Of a stretch of DNA of 64,000 bases, positions 25,612-33,610 are shown in pieces. The notes under the pieces are model-generated. The model worked only from the letters and a program-made list of their open reading frames with translations, did no database searches and was not told the origin of the DNA. Source of the DNA: JAGNZR01 sp051648365 (GTDB lineage Bacteria > Fusobacteriota > Fusobacteriia > Fusobacteriales > Fusobacteriaceae); contig JBOFEZ010000007.1 of the NCBI GenBank assembly GCA_051648365.1, forward strand, positions 11,477 to 75,476. Direction: 5' to 3'. The position numbers were made by a program, and so were the translations under genes. Positions within the stretch are counted from its first letter, which is position 1. Every line of letters begins with the position of its first letter.

Positions 25612-26793
25612 ATGGAAAAAAAATTTACAGGTTTTGGAACAGAAGCAGTACATGCAGGAGCAGAAAAAAATCCCTTCGGATGTTTAACAACTCCAATCTA
25701 TCAAACATCAACTTTTGTTTTTGATACAGCAGAGCAAGGAGGAAGAAGATTTGCTTTGGAAGAGGGAGGACATATATATTCAAGACTTGGAAACCCAACT
25801 TTAGATGTAGTTGAAAGAAAGATAGCGCAACTTGAGAAGGCTGAAGCTGCTGTTGCTTTTGCTTCTGGTATGGGAGGGATTGCAGCTGTATTCTGGACTT
25901 TCTTAAAGGCTGGAGCTCATATTGTGGCAGATAAAACTCTTTATGGATGTACTTATGCACTTATAAATCATGGACTTACAAAGTTTGGAGTAACGGTAGA
26001 TTTTGTGGATATGTCTGACCTTGAGGCAGTTAAGGGAGCTATAAAAGAAAATACAGCAATGCTTTATTTCGAAACTCCTGCTAACCCTAACCTTAAAATT
26101 GTAGATATTCAGGAAATTGTTAAGTTAGCTAACGGAAAAATGAAAGTTGTTGTAGATAATACTTTCGCTACTCCATATCTAACTAATCCTATAACTCTTG
26201 GAGCAGATATAGTTGTTCACTCTGCAACAAAATATTTGAACGGGCACGGAGATGTTATCGCAGGATTTGTAGTTGGAAATATGCAGGATATGTTAAAAGT
26301 TAGATTAGAGGGAGTTAAGGATTTCACAGGAGCAGTTCTTGGAGCTTTTGAAGGATTCCTTGTAACAAGAGGGTTAAAAACTTTGGAAATCAGAATGGAG
26401 AGACACTGTGATAATGCTATGGAAATTGCAAAATTCTTAGAGACTCATGCAAATGTTGAAGCTGTTTACTATCCAGGATTAGTTAACCATCCAGGACATG
26501 ATATCGCTAAAAAACAGATGAAGAAATTCGGAGGAATAATAGCTTTTGAGGTTAAGGGAGGAGTAGAAGCTGGAAAGAAACTTCTGAACAGCTTAGAGCT
26601 TTGTACTCTTGCAGTAAGTTTAGGAGATTGCGAAACACTTATACAGCACCCTGCATCAATGACTCACTCTCCATATACTAGAGAAGAGAGACTGGAAGCT
26701 GGAATTACAGATGGTCTAATCAGAATTTCAGTAGGAATAGAAAATGTAGCTGATATAATAATGGATCTTAAAACAGGACTAGATAATCTATAA
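25612..26793 (+). CDS. megL: L-methionine gamma-lyase
   Basis: The 393-residue PLP enzyme splits methionine (and cysteine/homocysteine) to methanethiol or H2S, ammonia and 2-oxo acid. It belongs to the Cys/Met metabolism family: PLP-binding lysine K207 in VVHSATKYLNGHGD, D182 in VVVDNTFATPYL, and the Tyr-Cys pair Y111/C113 in DKTLYGCTY, which separates methionine gamma-lyase from cystathionine enzymes. Start is ATG 25612 after AGAGGAG; an upstream TTG at 25543 overlaps the promoter. The divergent MocR gene probably regulates it. The enzyme is typical of fusobacteria, where it produces volatile sulfur compounds. Confidence 0.92.
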   Translation: MEKKFTGFGTEAVHAGAEKNPFGCLTTPIYQTSTFVFDTAEQGGRRFALEEGGHIYSRLGNPTLDVVERKIAQLEKAEAAVAFASGMGGIAAVFWTFLKAGAHIVADKTLYGCTYALINHGLTKFGVTVDFVDMSDLEAVKGAIKENTAMLYFETPANPNLKIVDIQEIVKLANGKMKVVVDNTFATPYLTNPITLGADIVVHSATKYLNGHGDVIAGFVVGNMQDMLKVRLEGVKDFTGAVLGAFEGFLVTRGLKTLEIRMERHCDNAMEIAKFLETHANVEAVYYPGLVNHPGHDIAKKQMKKFGGIIAFEVKGGVEAGKKLLNSLELCTLAVSLGDCETLIQHPASMTHSPYTREERLEAGITDGLIRISVGIENVADIIMDLKTGLDNL

Positions 26794-26816
26794 GGAAAAA
26801 AGATAATAAGTTTTGC

Positions 26817-26845
26817 TTTACAAAAGTAATTGTTTATTGTATACT
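26817..26845 (+). promoter_or_regulatory. promoter of the leader RNA and YjiH-family gene
   Basis: TTTACA (26817-26822), exactly 17 bases, TATACT (26840-26845). Transcription would begin around 26852, just before the structured leader. Confidence 0.75.
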
Positions 26846-26860
26846 AAACTACAATTAAAT

Positions 26861-26980
26861 AATGAGGTTAGTCCACTTCTATGTTCGGAGCCTAAGGCCG
26901 ATGGCGTTGATGACATAAAAACTGTGGATTAAGTATTGCAAAGCTGCCATAGCAATACGCTTAACTGATAGGTTCTCATT
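26861..26980 (+). ncRNA. structured 5' leader, riboswitch-like, class unassigned
   Basis: A 120-base element closed by AATGAG (26861-26866) and CTCATT (26975-26980). Inside, a nine-pair stem TTAGTCCAC/GTGGATTAA (26868-26876 with 26924-26932) carries a further TATGT/ACATA stem and a small GC-rich hairpin. It is stacked directly on a second stem GTATTGC/GCAATAC (26933-26939 with 26952-26958). The loop of the second arm (GCCAT, 26946-26950) is complementary to ATGGC at 26901-26905 in the first arm, a possible loop-loop contact. A terminator follows one base later. This is the layout of a transcription-attenuating riboswitch. I could not match it to TPP, SAM, lysine, cobalamin, glycine, M-box, purine or T-box consensus. 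Confidence 0.6.
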
Positions 26981-26981
26981 T

Positions 26982-27010
26982 GGCATACTTTTTATAGTAT
27001 GCCTTTTTTT
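26982..27010 (+). terminator. terminator/attenuator of the leader RNA
   Basis: Perfect arms GGCATACT and AGTATGCC around a T-rich loop, then seven T, located before the start of the YjiH-family gene; a classic attenuator position. Confidence 0.85.
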
Positions 27011-27083
27011 ATTTTCCTCTATTCTAGACATGGGGGAGATAGGTTAGTTGGCAGAAATTGTAAAAAATTTCTGGAGGTATTCG

Positions 27084-28409
27084 ATGATACACACTTTAAA
27101 ATTTGGAATCTATTCACTTGTTGGAATAATGGCCTTTTTAGCTCCTATAGTTATAGGAGGAGAATCGGCAATACTTATGGGTCATATAAAGAATTTTGTA
27201 CTGGATAGTTATACGGAATGGGTAAAAGTGCTTATTTTGGCATTTTCGACAGTCACTATTTTTGGAACATTTTTAGGACTTTTTAAAAATAAATTTAACG
27301 ATAAGATTTTAGAAGAACTTTTCAAGACTGATAAAATCAGTGCAGCTCTAAGAATAACAGGTTCATTATTATTTATCCTGGTTACTTTCAAAATGGCACC
27401 TGACGCTGTTCTTTCAGATACTACTGGAGGGCTTATGGCAACGGATCTCTTACCACCACTTATGGTAACCTTCTTTGTGGGGATTATGCTTATGCCACTT
27501 CTTACGTCTTTCGGATTGGTGGAATTTGTAGGAACACTTATAGCTCCAGTTATGAAAAAAGTTTTTAGAGTTCCCGGATATGCTGCAATCGATGCTCTGG
27601 CTTCTTTTGTAGGAGACGGAACAATAGGAATAGTGGTAACTGATCAGCAGTATCAGAAGGGATATTATACTCAGAGACAGGCGGTAGTAATAGCCACATC
27701 TTTCTCTATAGTTGGAATTTCTTTTGCTGCAGTTGTATCGGATCTTCTCAAATTTTCTCATATTTTCGGATATTTTTACGGAACTATAGTGATATCTACA
27801 GTATGGGCAGGATTTGTAATAGCAAGATTGCCATTGAAAAAATTTAAGGATGAGTATTACGATAAAGCGATTGTAGCTGATGAAGAAAAAATAAGTATCA
27901 GATATGCCATGAAACTCGCATCCAAAACAGCAGCCAACACTTCTGAAGTTGAGCTGATAAAAGACTCGCTTTTTAAAGTTCTGATAATATATATAACATT
28001 TATTCCCGTGATTATGTGTGTAGGAACTCTGGGACTTGTAATAGCTGAGAATACAGAATTTTTTAATATAGTCTCTATGCCTTTGCTACCTATTCTGAAC
28101 TTGTTGGGATTCACTAATGAAGTTTCTCAAGCTATGGCTCCTGCAATGATAGTTGGACTTTCAGATATGTATCTTCCTGCACTTTTTATTGAAAATTCAG
28201 GAAGTGAGGTTGCGAGATTCATAGTAGGAACACTTTCTTTTGCACAGCTTATTTTTCTAAGTGAGACAGGAATGATTCTTGTAAATTCTAAAATGGGATT
28301 CAGTTTCTTGGATGTAATAAAATTTTTCCTTCTGAGAACAGTTTTAACGTTCCCAGTTATATATGGAATTGCTATGCTCTTAGTAAAATTAGGAATAATC
28401 GCAGGATAA
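27084..28409 (+). CDS. YjiH-family membrane protein with nucleoside-recognition (Gate) domains
   Basis: A 441-residue polytopic protein with about ten membrane helices and paired Gate/nucleoside-recognition domains (SFVGDGTIGIVVTDQQYQKG and the later SQAMAPAMIVGLSDMYLPALF). The family is a predicted transporter in Firmicutes and Fusobacteria, with no substrate known to me. Start is ATG 27084, six bases after GGAGG. An in-frame TTG at 27048 is possible but weaker. Expression appears to be controlled by the preceding leader RNA, so the ligand of that RNA would be a clue to the substrate. The adjacent megL may or may not be functionally related. Confidence 0.8.
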   Translation: MIHTLKFGIYSLVGIMAFLAPIVIGGESAILMGHIKNFVLDSYTEWVKVLILAFSTVTIFGTFLGLFKNKFNDKILEELFKTDKISAALRITGSLLFILVTFKMAPDAVLSDTTGGLMATDLLPPLMVTFFVGIMLMPLLTSFGLVEFVGTLIAPVMKKVFRVPGYAAIDALASFVGDGTIGIVVTDQQYQKGYYTQRQAVVIATSFSIVGISFAAVVSDLLKFSHIFGYFYGTIVISTVWAGFVIARLPLKKFKDEYYDKAIVADEEKISIRYAMKLASKTAANTSEVELIKDSLFKVLIIYITFIPVIMCVGTLGLVIAENTEFFNIVSMPLLPILNLLGFTNEVSQAMAPAMIVGLSDMYLPALFIENSGSEVARFIVGTLSFAQLIFLSETGMILVNSKMGFSFLDVIKFFLLRTVLTFPVIYGIAMLLVKLGIIAG

Positions 28410-28415
28410 TAATAT

Positions 28416-28463
28416 AAAATTAAAAATCGCTTAGAGATTTTCCTCTAAGCGATTTTTAATTTT
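28416..28463. terminator. bidirectional terminator
   Basis: Perfect long arms (core TTAAAAATCGCTTAGAG and its complement) between convergent genes, A-rich on one side and T-rich on the other. Confidence 0.88.
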
Positions 28464-29004
28464 ATAGAAGAACAAGTCCCATAATTCCAGAACCTAAAAT
28501 TAGGAAAACGGGATTAATCTTTATTCTGTTGCTAACAAAAATGACAGCAATGAAAATGAGTAATGTAATATAATTGAGAGAAATTTCTTCGTTCACATTT
28601 TTTATAAAAGTAGGTCTTCCGACAATGATTCCAGCATATAAAATAAGAGCAAGAGTAACAGGTTTTACTCCTCTGAAAAAAGCTTCTTTATAAGGATTGT
28701 TTTTTAGTTTGTCAAAAACTACGGCAACAATGAGTATTATAATAAGAGAAGGCATAGCAACTCCAGCTGTGGCAGAAAGAGCTCCTGCAATTCCTCCTAT
28801 CTTATGTCCTACAAAAGTAGCTGTATTTACTACTATAGGTCCGGGAGTAACCTGGGATATAGAAATTATATCCAAAAAATCTTGTTCCGTAATCCAGCCG
28901 TATTTGTAGACCTCTCCTTCCACCATTGGAAGCATGGCAAGACCACCTCCGAAAGAGAAAATTCCGATTTTGAAAAACACATAAAAGAGTTTTAAGTATA
29001 TCAT
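28462..29004 (-). CDS. chromate transporter family half-protein (second of pair)
   Basis: A 180-residue half-size CHR-family membrane protein with FSFGGGLAMLPMVEGEV near the N-terminus and SQVTPGPIVVNTATFVGHKIGG, the family signature. About five or six helices. Half-size CHR proteins work as heteromeric pairs with antiparallel topology, and its partner is encoded immediately upstream with a four-base overlap (ATGA). The family name comes from chromate efflux; in anaerobes the natural substrate may be another oxyanion. Confidence 0.88.
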   Translation of the reverse strand: MIYLKLFYVFFKIGIFSFGGGLAMLPMVEGEVYKYGWITEQDFLDIISISQVTPGPIVVNTATFVGHKIGGIAGALSATAGVAMPSLIIILIVAVVFDKLKNNPYKEAFFRGVKPVTLALILYAGIIVGRPTFIKNVNEEISLNYITLLIFIAVIFVSNRIKINPVFLILGSGIMGLVLL

Positions 29005-29567
29005 TGTTTCACCCCTCTTTCTGAGACGATTCTATTTTTTCTTTCAGAAAGTAGGTATAGTGCAATACTTCCCAGACCAAATATTCCTATAAGAGAAAAA
29101 GGAGATACAAAAGAAAAAATAAGGGAGGTGATGGAAATCAGGAATATAAGCAGACCCGATTTCCCTTTAATTCCCGTAGTGGCGAGTTTTTTCACAGATA
29201 GAAAAATAGAGGCTGTTATTCCTGCTCTCATTCCTGTAAAGATTTTTTGGACATAGATATTATTAAAGTTCTTTGAAAAAAAAGTAGATATTATTGTAAT
29301 TATAATAAGAGAAGGAAAAACAACTCCGACGGTGGCTGCAACCGCCCCGGAAAATCCTCCCATTTTTCTTCCTACAAAAGTTGCGGCATTTGTAGCTATG
29401 GGACCCGGGGTCATTTGAGATATGGAGATGATTTCCATAAGCTCATCTTTGGAAATCCAATTTTTATTTTCTAAAATTTCTTTTTCTATAAGAGGAATCA
29501 TGGCATATCCTCCTCCAAAGGTAAAGATGCCAATTTTAAAAAATATGATAAAAAGTTGTAAAAGCAT
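29001..29567 (-). CDS. chromate transporter family half-protein (first of pair)
   Basis: A 188-residue half-size CHR-family protein: FTFGGGYAMIPLIEKEI, SQMTPGPIATNAATFVGRKMGG, then hydrophobic helices. It is clearly paralogous to the overlapping downstream gene. Start ATG 29567 lies close to an AGGAGG site. Together they should form one two-chain transporter. The uncharacterised gene at 29587-29919 precedes it by 19 bases and may share the transcript. Confidence 0.88.
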   Translation of the reverse strand: MLLQLFIIFFKIGIFTFGGGYAMIPLIEKEILENKNWISKDELMEIISISQMTPGPIATNAATFVGRKMGGFSGAVAATVGVVFPSLIIITIISTFFSKNFNNIYVQKIFTGMRAGITASIFLSVKKLATTGIKGKSGLLIFLISITSLIFSFVSPFSLIGIFGLGSIALYLLSERKNRIVSERGVKQ

Positions 29568-29586
29568 AAGTTAAAAACCTCCTGAT

Positions 29587-29919
29587 TTATTCTATTTCTG
29601 ACCACTTAAGTTTAGAAAGAACTCCTACAGATATTAACTCAGGATGAGTGTAATAAGTTCCATTTCTTTTTAGCTGATAAGCCCAAATTTCACAATGATA
29701 AAGGTCTCCTTTTTTCAAATTTGTTTTTCCAAAAGTCAGAAATTTTCCATTTTCATTCTCTAGTGTAAACTTTCTTATCTTATAGTTTTCCGGGAAATTA
29801 CACTCCAGTTTTATCTGCTCACAATTCAGTTGAAAAAGTTCCTCGTAATAACCTGATAATTTTTCTAAAATCAGCTCTTTTTTTTCTTTAATCTCAGCAA
29901 TACTCTTTTTTTTATCCAT
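29587..29919 (-). CDS. uncharacterised 110-residue soluble protein
   Basis: I do not recognise this protein. It starts with a lysine/glutamate-rich helix (about residues 1-35), followed by a mixed, probably beta-rich part (KIRKFTLENENGKFLTFGKTN, YHCEIWAYQLKRNGTYYTHPELI). No signal peptide or membrane segment. It has a GGAGGAAC ribosome site and reads in the same direction as the two CHR half-genes 19 bases downstream. It is divergent from lysO. It may be a small accessory or regulatory protein, but nothing in the sequence shows a function. Confidence 0.6.
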   Translation of the reverse strand: MDKKKSIAEIKEKKELILEKLSGYYEELFQLNCEQIKLECNFPENYKIRKFTLENENGKFLTFGKTNLKKGDLYHCEIWAYQLKRNGTYYTHPELISVGVLSKLKWSEIE

Positions 29920-30045
29920 GTTTGTTCCTCCGATTAAATTTTAATATATTAAATTATATCATATTTATTGTTCCAGGGATAGATACTTGAGAATAAGATA
30001 TGATATACTGAGATGTAAAATTAAATTAAAATTCGGGGAGGAATT

Positions 30046-30339
30046 ATGATAAGGATATTGGTTTATGTGGTGGTTATAATATTGGGTTTTTTACTTTCTA
30101 AAAAAGGTTTTATTCCAAAAGCTATGCAAAAAAGAGCGGTCAAGTTTCAAACATTTTCCCTATTTTTGCTTTTGGCTACAATGGGGTACAAGATAGGAGG
30201 AGATGAGAAAATATTGGCTAATTTTCACAGAATAGGAATGGAAAGTTTTTTAATCTCATTTTTTGCAATAACTTTTAGTGTTGCTCTCACTTTTTTAGTT
30301 TTTAAGTTTTTAAGAAGAAGAGGTGAGGCAAAATGGTAG
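30046..30339 (+). CDS. LysO N-terminal subunit (split lysine exporter)
   Basis: A 97-residue membrane protein equivalent to the first part of the lysine exporter LysO (formerly DUF340, YbjE). It has about three helices, with LGFLLSKKGFIPK and FSLFLLLATMGYKIGGDEKI, matching the N-terminal half of E. coli LysO. The stop overlaps the next gene by seven bases, so both parts are translated together. The split arrangement appears in fusobacteria and other lineages. Export of lysine is known for the E. coli protein; here it is inferred. Confidence 0.75.
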   Translation: MIRILVYVVVIILGFLLSKKGFIPKAMQKRAVKFQTFSLFLLLATMGYKIGGDEKILANFHRIGMESFLISFFAITFSVALTFLVFKFLRRRGEAKW

Positions 30340-30935
30340 GAATATCGCTATCTGTCATAATAGGAATGCTTTTGGGTTATTTTTTTAAAAATCAAGCTGT
30401 CTTGGGATTCTCGGATTATCTTATGGATGCTGGCCTTATTTTTTTGCTTTTTTTTGTAGGGATAGATATGGGAAAAAACAGTGAAATTTTTTCAAAACTC
30501 AAAGAGTTCGGAAAAATAATATGGTTTCTTCCTGTTACCACTGTTTTTGGAACCTTTTTAGGAGCGGGACTTGCTTCAAACTTCACAACTCTCAGCATGG
30601 GGGAGGCTTTAGTAGTTAGCTCAGGTATGGGCTGGTATTCTCTTTCTGCCATTGAAATTTCCAAGGTCAATACTCAACTGGGGAGTATAGCTTTTCTGTC
30701 TAATGTTTTTAGAGAATTTTTGGCTATCTTTATGATACCTTTTATAGCCAAAAGGATAGGACATTTCGAAGCTATATCTGCAGGAGCAGCGCCAGCCATG
30801 GATACCCTACTACCTGTAATAAACAGATATACCAGTTCAGATACTGCAGTAGTTTCTTTTTTTACAGGAGTTGTACTCTCCTCTCTAGTTCCTGTAATAG
30901 TGCCGTTGATGATTAGGTTATTCAATATATCGTAA
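30333..30935 (+). CDS. lysO: LysO C-terminal subunit (lysine exporter)
   Basis: A 200-residue polytopic protein carrying the LysO core: LIFLLFFVGIDMGKN, SSGMGWYSLSAIEIS and FREFLAIFMIPFIAKRIG. The conserved SGMGWYSL loop and the acidic residues within membrane helices are the family hallmarks. It overlaps the N-terminal subunit gene (ATG within TGGTAG context at 30333). Together the two chains should equal one full LysO of about 300 residues. No lysine riboswitch is seen upstream. Confidence 0.85.
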   Translation: MVGISLSVIIGMLLGYFFKNQAVLGFSDYLMDAGLIFLLFFVGIDMGKNSEIFSKLKEFGKIIWFLPVTTVFGTFLGAGLASNFTTLSMGEALVVSSGMGWYSLSAIEISKVNTQLGSIAFLSNVFREFLAIFMIPFIAKRIGHFEAISAGAAPAMDTLLPVINRYTSSDTAVVSFFTGVVLSSLVPVIVPLMIRLFNIS

Positions 30936-31065
30936 AATTATTTCCGTTTTTAAATTCTTTCTATGTAGATTACACTTCTATGATAAATAAATATTATATG
31001 TTATAATATCATGTAATAGAAAAATAAATATTTGAATTAAATTATGGTATAAAATCGGAGGAAAA

Positions 31066-31530
31066 ATGAAAAACATAGAAGAAAAACTAATAAAAATAAG
31101 TGATAAATACAACTTTGATATGATGAATAAACTGAGTCCTGAAGATAAGGAAAGCAACAAAATTTACGGAGAGATAATCTCTATTCTTATCAAGAAACCG
31201 AATATTCAGCTCTATGAGCTTATAGATGAAGTGAATAAGTCTGGAAACAGATTTGAAAAAAATAAGATAAGAAACCGTCGTGACAGAATAACAAAGATTC
31301 ATGACTCTATCGATGAGGCTATTCAGATAGTTGATTTTATAGATGAAGAAAAGTATTCTGAAGCTGAAGAAAAACTAAAAAAAACCAATATAGTGAGAGA
31401 CCGTATGGTTATAGCCATACTTTTGGAAGAAAACTTTTCAGAAGAACTTTTAGACCTATATCAGCTAATTAAAAATGATCAGTGTAGAGGATTTTTGAAA
31501 TCTTTAATTACAGAACTAAAAAATGATTAA
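31066..31530 (+). CDS. uncharacterised helical protein
   Basis: I do not recognise this 154-residue protein. It is highly charged and appears almost entirely helical, with a basic patch NRFEKNKIRNRRDRITKIHDSIDEA in the middle and an acidic/basic coiled second half. No signal peptide or cysteine cluster; one Cys near the end. It has a CGGAGG site. Its stop overlaps the start of the methyltransferase gene by eight bases, so the two are translationally coupled. An RNA- or protein-binding helper of the methyltransferase is conceivable but not shown. Confidence 0.65.
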   Translation: MKNIEEKLIKISDKYNFDMMNKLSPEDKESNKIYGEIISILIKKPNIQLYELIDEVNKSGNRFEKNKIRNRRDRITKIHDSIDEAIQIVDFIDEEKYSEAEEKLKKTNIVRDRMVIAILLEENFSEELLDLYQLIKNDQCRGFLKSLITELKND

Positions 31531-32146
31531 TAAAAGCAGAGGGTACAAGAAAAATACTGTTGATTTCTTCAATAGAATGGCAGAGAAAAATCATGGTGAT
31601 TCATATAAGCATTATAAGACAGTTCTCTCTTGGATTGATGGGGAAGAGACAAGAAAAATATTGGATTTAGGATGTGGAAAAGGGGAACTGTTAGAGGAAA
31701 TAAAAATAAAATTTGATAATTGCGAAAATCAAAAACAGTTCCAGCTTTTCGGAGTAGACATCTCTCCTAAAATGATAGAGAAAGCTAGATTAAAAAATGA
31801 TGAAATAGAGTTCAAGATAGGAGATTCTGAAAATTTAGAGTTTTCAGATAATTTTTTTGAAGTAATAACCTGTCTGAATTCGTTTCATCATTATGAAAAT
31901 CCTGAGAAATCTTTAGCAGAGATGTATAGAGTTTTAACTCCAGGTGGAAATTTGATATTGGGAGAGATTTATATTCTAGAAATTTTAAGAGGCCTAGTTA
32001 ATAAGACTCTTCCATATGGAAATACAGGAGATTTCAGGATTTATTCTTCAAGAGAGATAAAAAATCTTTTTAGGAAGATTGGTTTTATTTTTCTGAAAGA
32101 AAAATTTATATTTCCCAGCTTAAAAATATATCTTTTTCAGAAATAA
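31523..32146 (+). CDS. class I SAM-dependent methyltransferase
   Basis: A 207-residue methyltransferase with motif I ILDLGCGKGELLEEI, the acidic motif II FGVDISPKMIEKA, motif III (FKIGDSENLEFSDNFFEVITCLNSFHHY) and motif IV/V (YRVLTPGGNLILGEI). This is the UbiE/Methyltransf_11-type fold used for many small-molecule methylations. The substrate is not evident. It is coupled to the preceding helical protein. Its last ten bases overlap the convergent znuB gene, with no obvious hairpin between them. Confidence 0.85.
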   Translation: MINKSRGYKKNTVDFFNRMAEKNHGDSYKHYKTVLSWIDGEETRKILDLGCGKGELLEEIKIKFDNCENQKQFQLFGVDISPKMIEKARLKNDEIEFKIGDSENLEFSDNFFEVITCLNSFHHYENPEKSLAEMYRVLTPGGNLILGEIYILEILRGLVNKTLPYGNTGDFRIYSSREIKNLFRKIGFIFLKEKFIFPSLKIYLFQK

Positions 32147-32928
32147 ATTTTTTTGAAAAGATGTACAAAAAAGAAAATGAAAGCATTAATTAAAACTATC
32201 GTAGCACCTGTTGGATAATTCAATAGGTAAGAAAAACCTATTCCAAGTGCAACAGAAAGAATAGAGAAAAAAATAGAATAAAGTGTGACCCCCTTAAAAG
32301 TTTTAGAAATCTCAATAGCTGAAACTGCCGGAAAAACAATAAGTGCTGAAATTAAAAGAGTTCCCAGAATTTTAATTCCGATAGCTATTGTTATACCTGT
32401 GAAAACTCCGATTAATTTTTTATAAAAATTTATATCAATCTCTTGGATTTTGGAAAATTCTTCATCATAGGTTATAGAAAAAATCTGATTATAGAAGAAA
32501 GAAATAAATATAATTAGAAAAAGAGCCCATAGAACTGAAAGTATAACTTCGCTTTTCTCTATGAAAAGTATGCTTCCAAAAAGAAAACTAAAAATATCTG
32601 AGGAGAAACCTCGGTTTACAGAAGCGATAATTATTCCCAAAGCCAAGGAAAAGCTAGAAATCATTCCGATGGCACTGTCTCCGCTTATTTTTTTACTTTC
32701 CACATTTAAAATTAGAAGAGCAGCTACAGCTTCTACTAAAATTATTATAAAAATTGATGTGTTTCCAAGTAGCATGCCTATAGCTAGGGCTAAAAATGCC
32801 ACATGGGAAAGACCATCTCCGATAAGAGAGTGGTTTTTTATAACCAGAAAAGGGCCAAGAATACCACAACTTATGGCGATTCCAATTCCAGCAATAAGTG
32901 CGAAAGTTATAAAATTATATATTTCCAT
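32137..32928 (-). CDS. znuB: zinc/manganese ABC transporter permease (ZnuB-like)
   Basis: The 263-residue permease of the ABC-3 family has about seven or eight helices. Family blocks are GPFLVIKNHSLIGDGLSHVAFLALAIG, the SGDSAIGMISSFSLALGIII segment and LLISALIVFPAVSAIEISKTFKG. It forms the channel for metal taken from the lipoprotein/periplasmic ZnuA. It overlaps znuC by 14 bases, so the complex is made from one transcript. Zinc is the likely substrate because ZnuA carries a His-rich loop, but manganese cannot be excluded. Confidence 0.88.
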   Translation of the reverse strand: MEIYNFITFALIAGIGIAISCGILGPFLVIKNHSLIGDGLSHVAFLALAIGMLLGNTSIFIIILVEAVAALLILNVESKKISGDSAIGMISSFSLALGIIIASVNRGFSSDIFSFLFGSILFIEKSEVILSVLWALFLIIFISFFYNQIFSITYDEEFSKIQEIDINFYKKLIGVFTGITIAIGIKILGTLLISALIVFPAVSAIEISKTFKGVTLYSIFFSILSVALGIGFSYLLNYPTGATIVLINAFIFFFVHLFKKIYF

Positions 32929-33610
32929 GTTTAAATATCTCCTTTTTAGGGTGTCCGTAATAGACGATTTCTTTGTCTAGGCACATTATTTTATTGCAGT
33001 ATTTTTCTAAGGTTTCTGGGTCATGAGAGATGAAAATTATAGTAATTCCTTCCTCCTGATTCAGCTGATAAAGGAGCTGATAAAAAGCTTTTTTTATTTC
33101 CGGATCCAGGGCAGAAACAGGTTCGTCTAAAAAAATAATTTTAGGATTACCTATAAGTGTTCTGGCTAAAAGAACTCTTTGTTGCTGGCCTCCAGAAAGA
33201 GTACTGATATTAGCATTTTTCAGATGAAAAATATCAAGTTTTTTTAGTATTTTTTCTACTTTCTTTTCATCCTCATCGTTATAAAATTTAAAAAATCCTT
33301 TTTTAAAAAGAAGACCAGTTTTTACAATTTCATTTACCGTACCTGGAAAATATCTTCTTGTTCCTGTGAAAACCTGTGGAAGGTATCCTATTTCATTTCT
33401 TTTAATATTTTTAAAAATAACTTCACCTTCATAAAATTCTTTAGGAATAATATCCAGTATGCTCTTGATTAAAGTTGTTTTTCCAGAACCGTTAGAACCT
33501 AGAAGTCCTATATAATCCCCTTGATTTACCTGAAAAGAGATATCTTTTAAAATAACTTGATTCTGAAATTTAACTCTAAGATTTTTAACCTCTAAAATAG
33601 ATTCTGTCAT
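32915..33610 (-). CDS. znuC: zinc/manganese ABC transporter ATP-binding protein (ZnuC-like)
   Basis: A 231-residue ABC ATPase with Walker A GSNGSGKTT, Q-loop GYLPQV, signature LSGGQQQRVLLARTL, Walker B KIIFLDEPVSALD and H-loop ISHDPE. Powers metal import through ZnuB. Its start overlaps the znuA stop by four bases and its end overlaps znuB. Length and motifs are complete. Confidence 0.92.
   Translation of the reverse strand: MTESILEVKNLRVKFQNQVILKDISFQVNQGDYIGLLGSNGSGKTTLIKSILDIIPKEFYEGEVIFKNIKRNEIGYLPQVFTGTRRYFPGTVNEIVKTGLLFKKGFFKFYNDEDEKKVEKILKKLDIFHLKNANISTLSGGQQQRVLLARTLIGNPKIIFLDEPVSALDPEIKKAFYQLLYQLNQEEGITIIFISHDPETLEKYCNKIMCLDKEIVYYGHPKKEIFKHGNI

Noticed and set aside
26861..26980. 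T-box, SAM, lysine, TPP, cobalamin, M-box or glycine riboswitch
   Set aside because: None of the conserved core strings of those classes could be found in the element; left unassigned.
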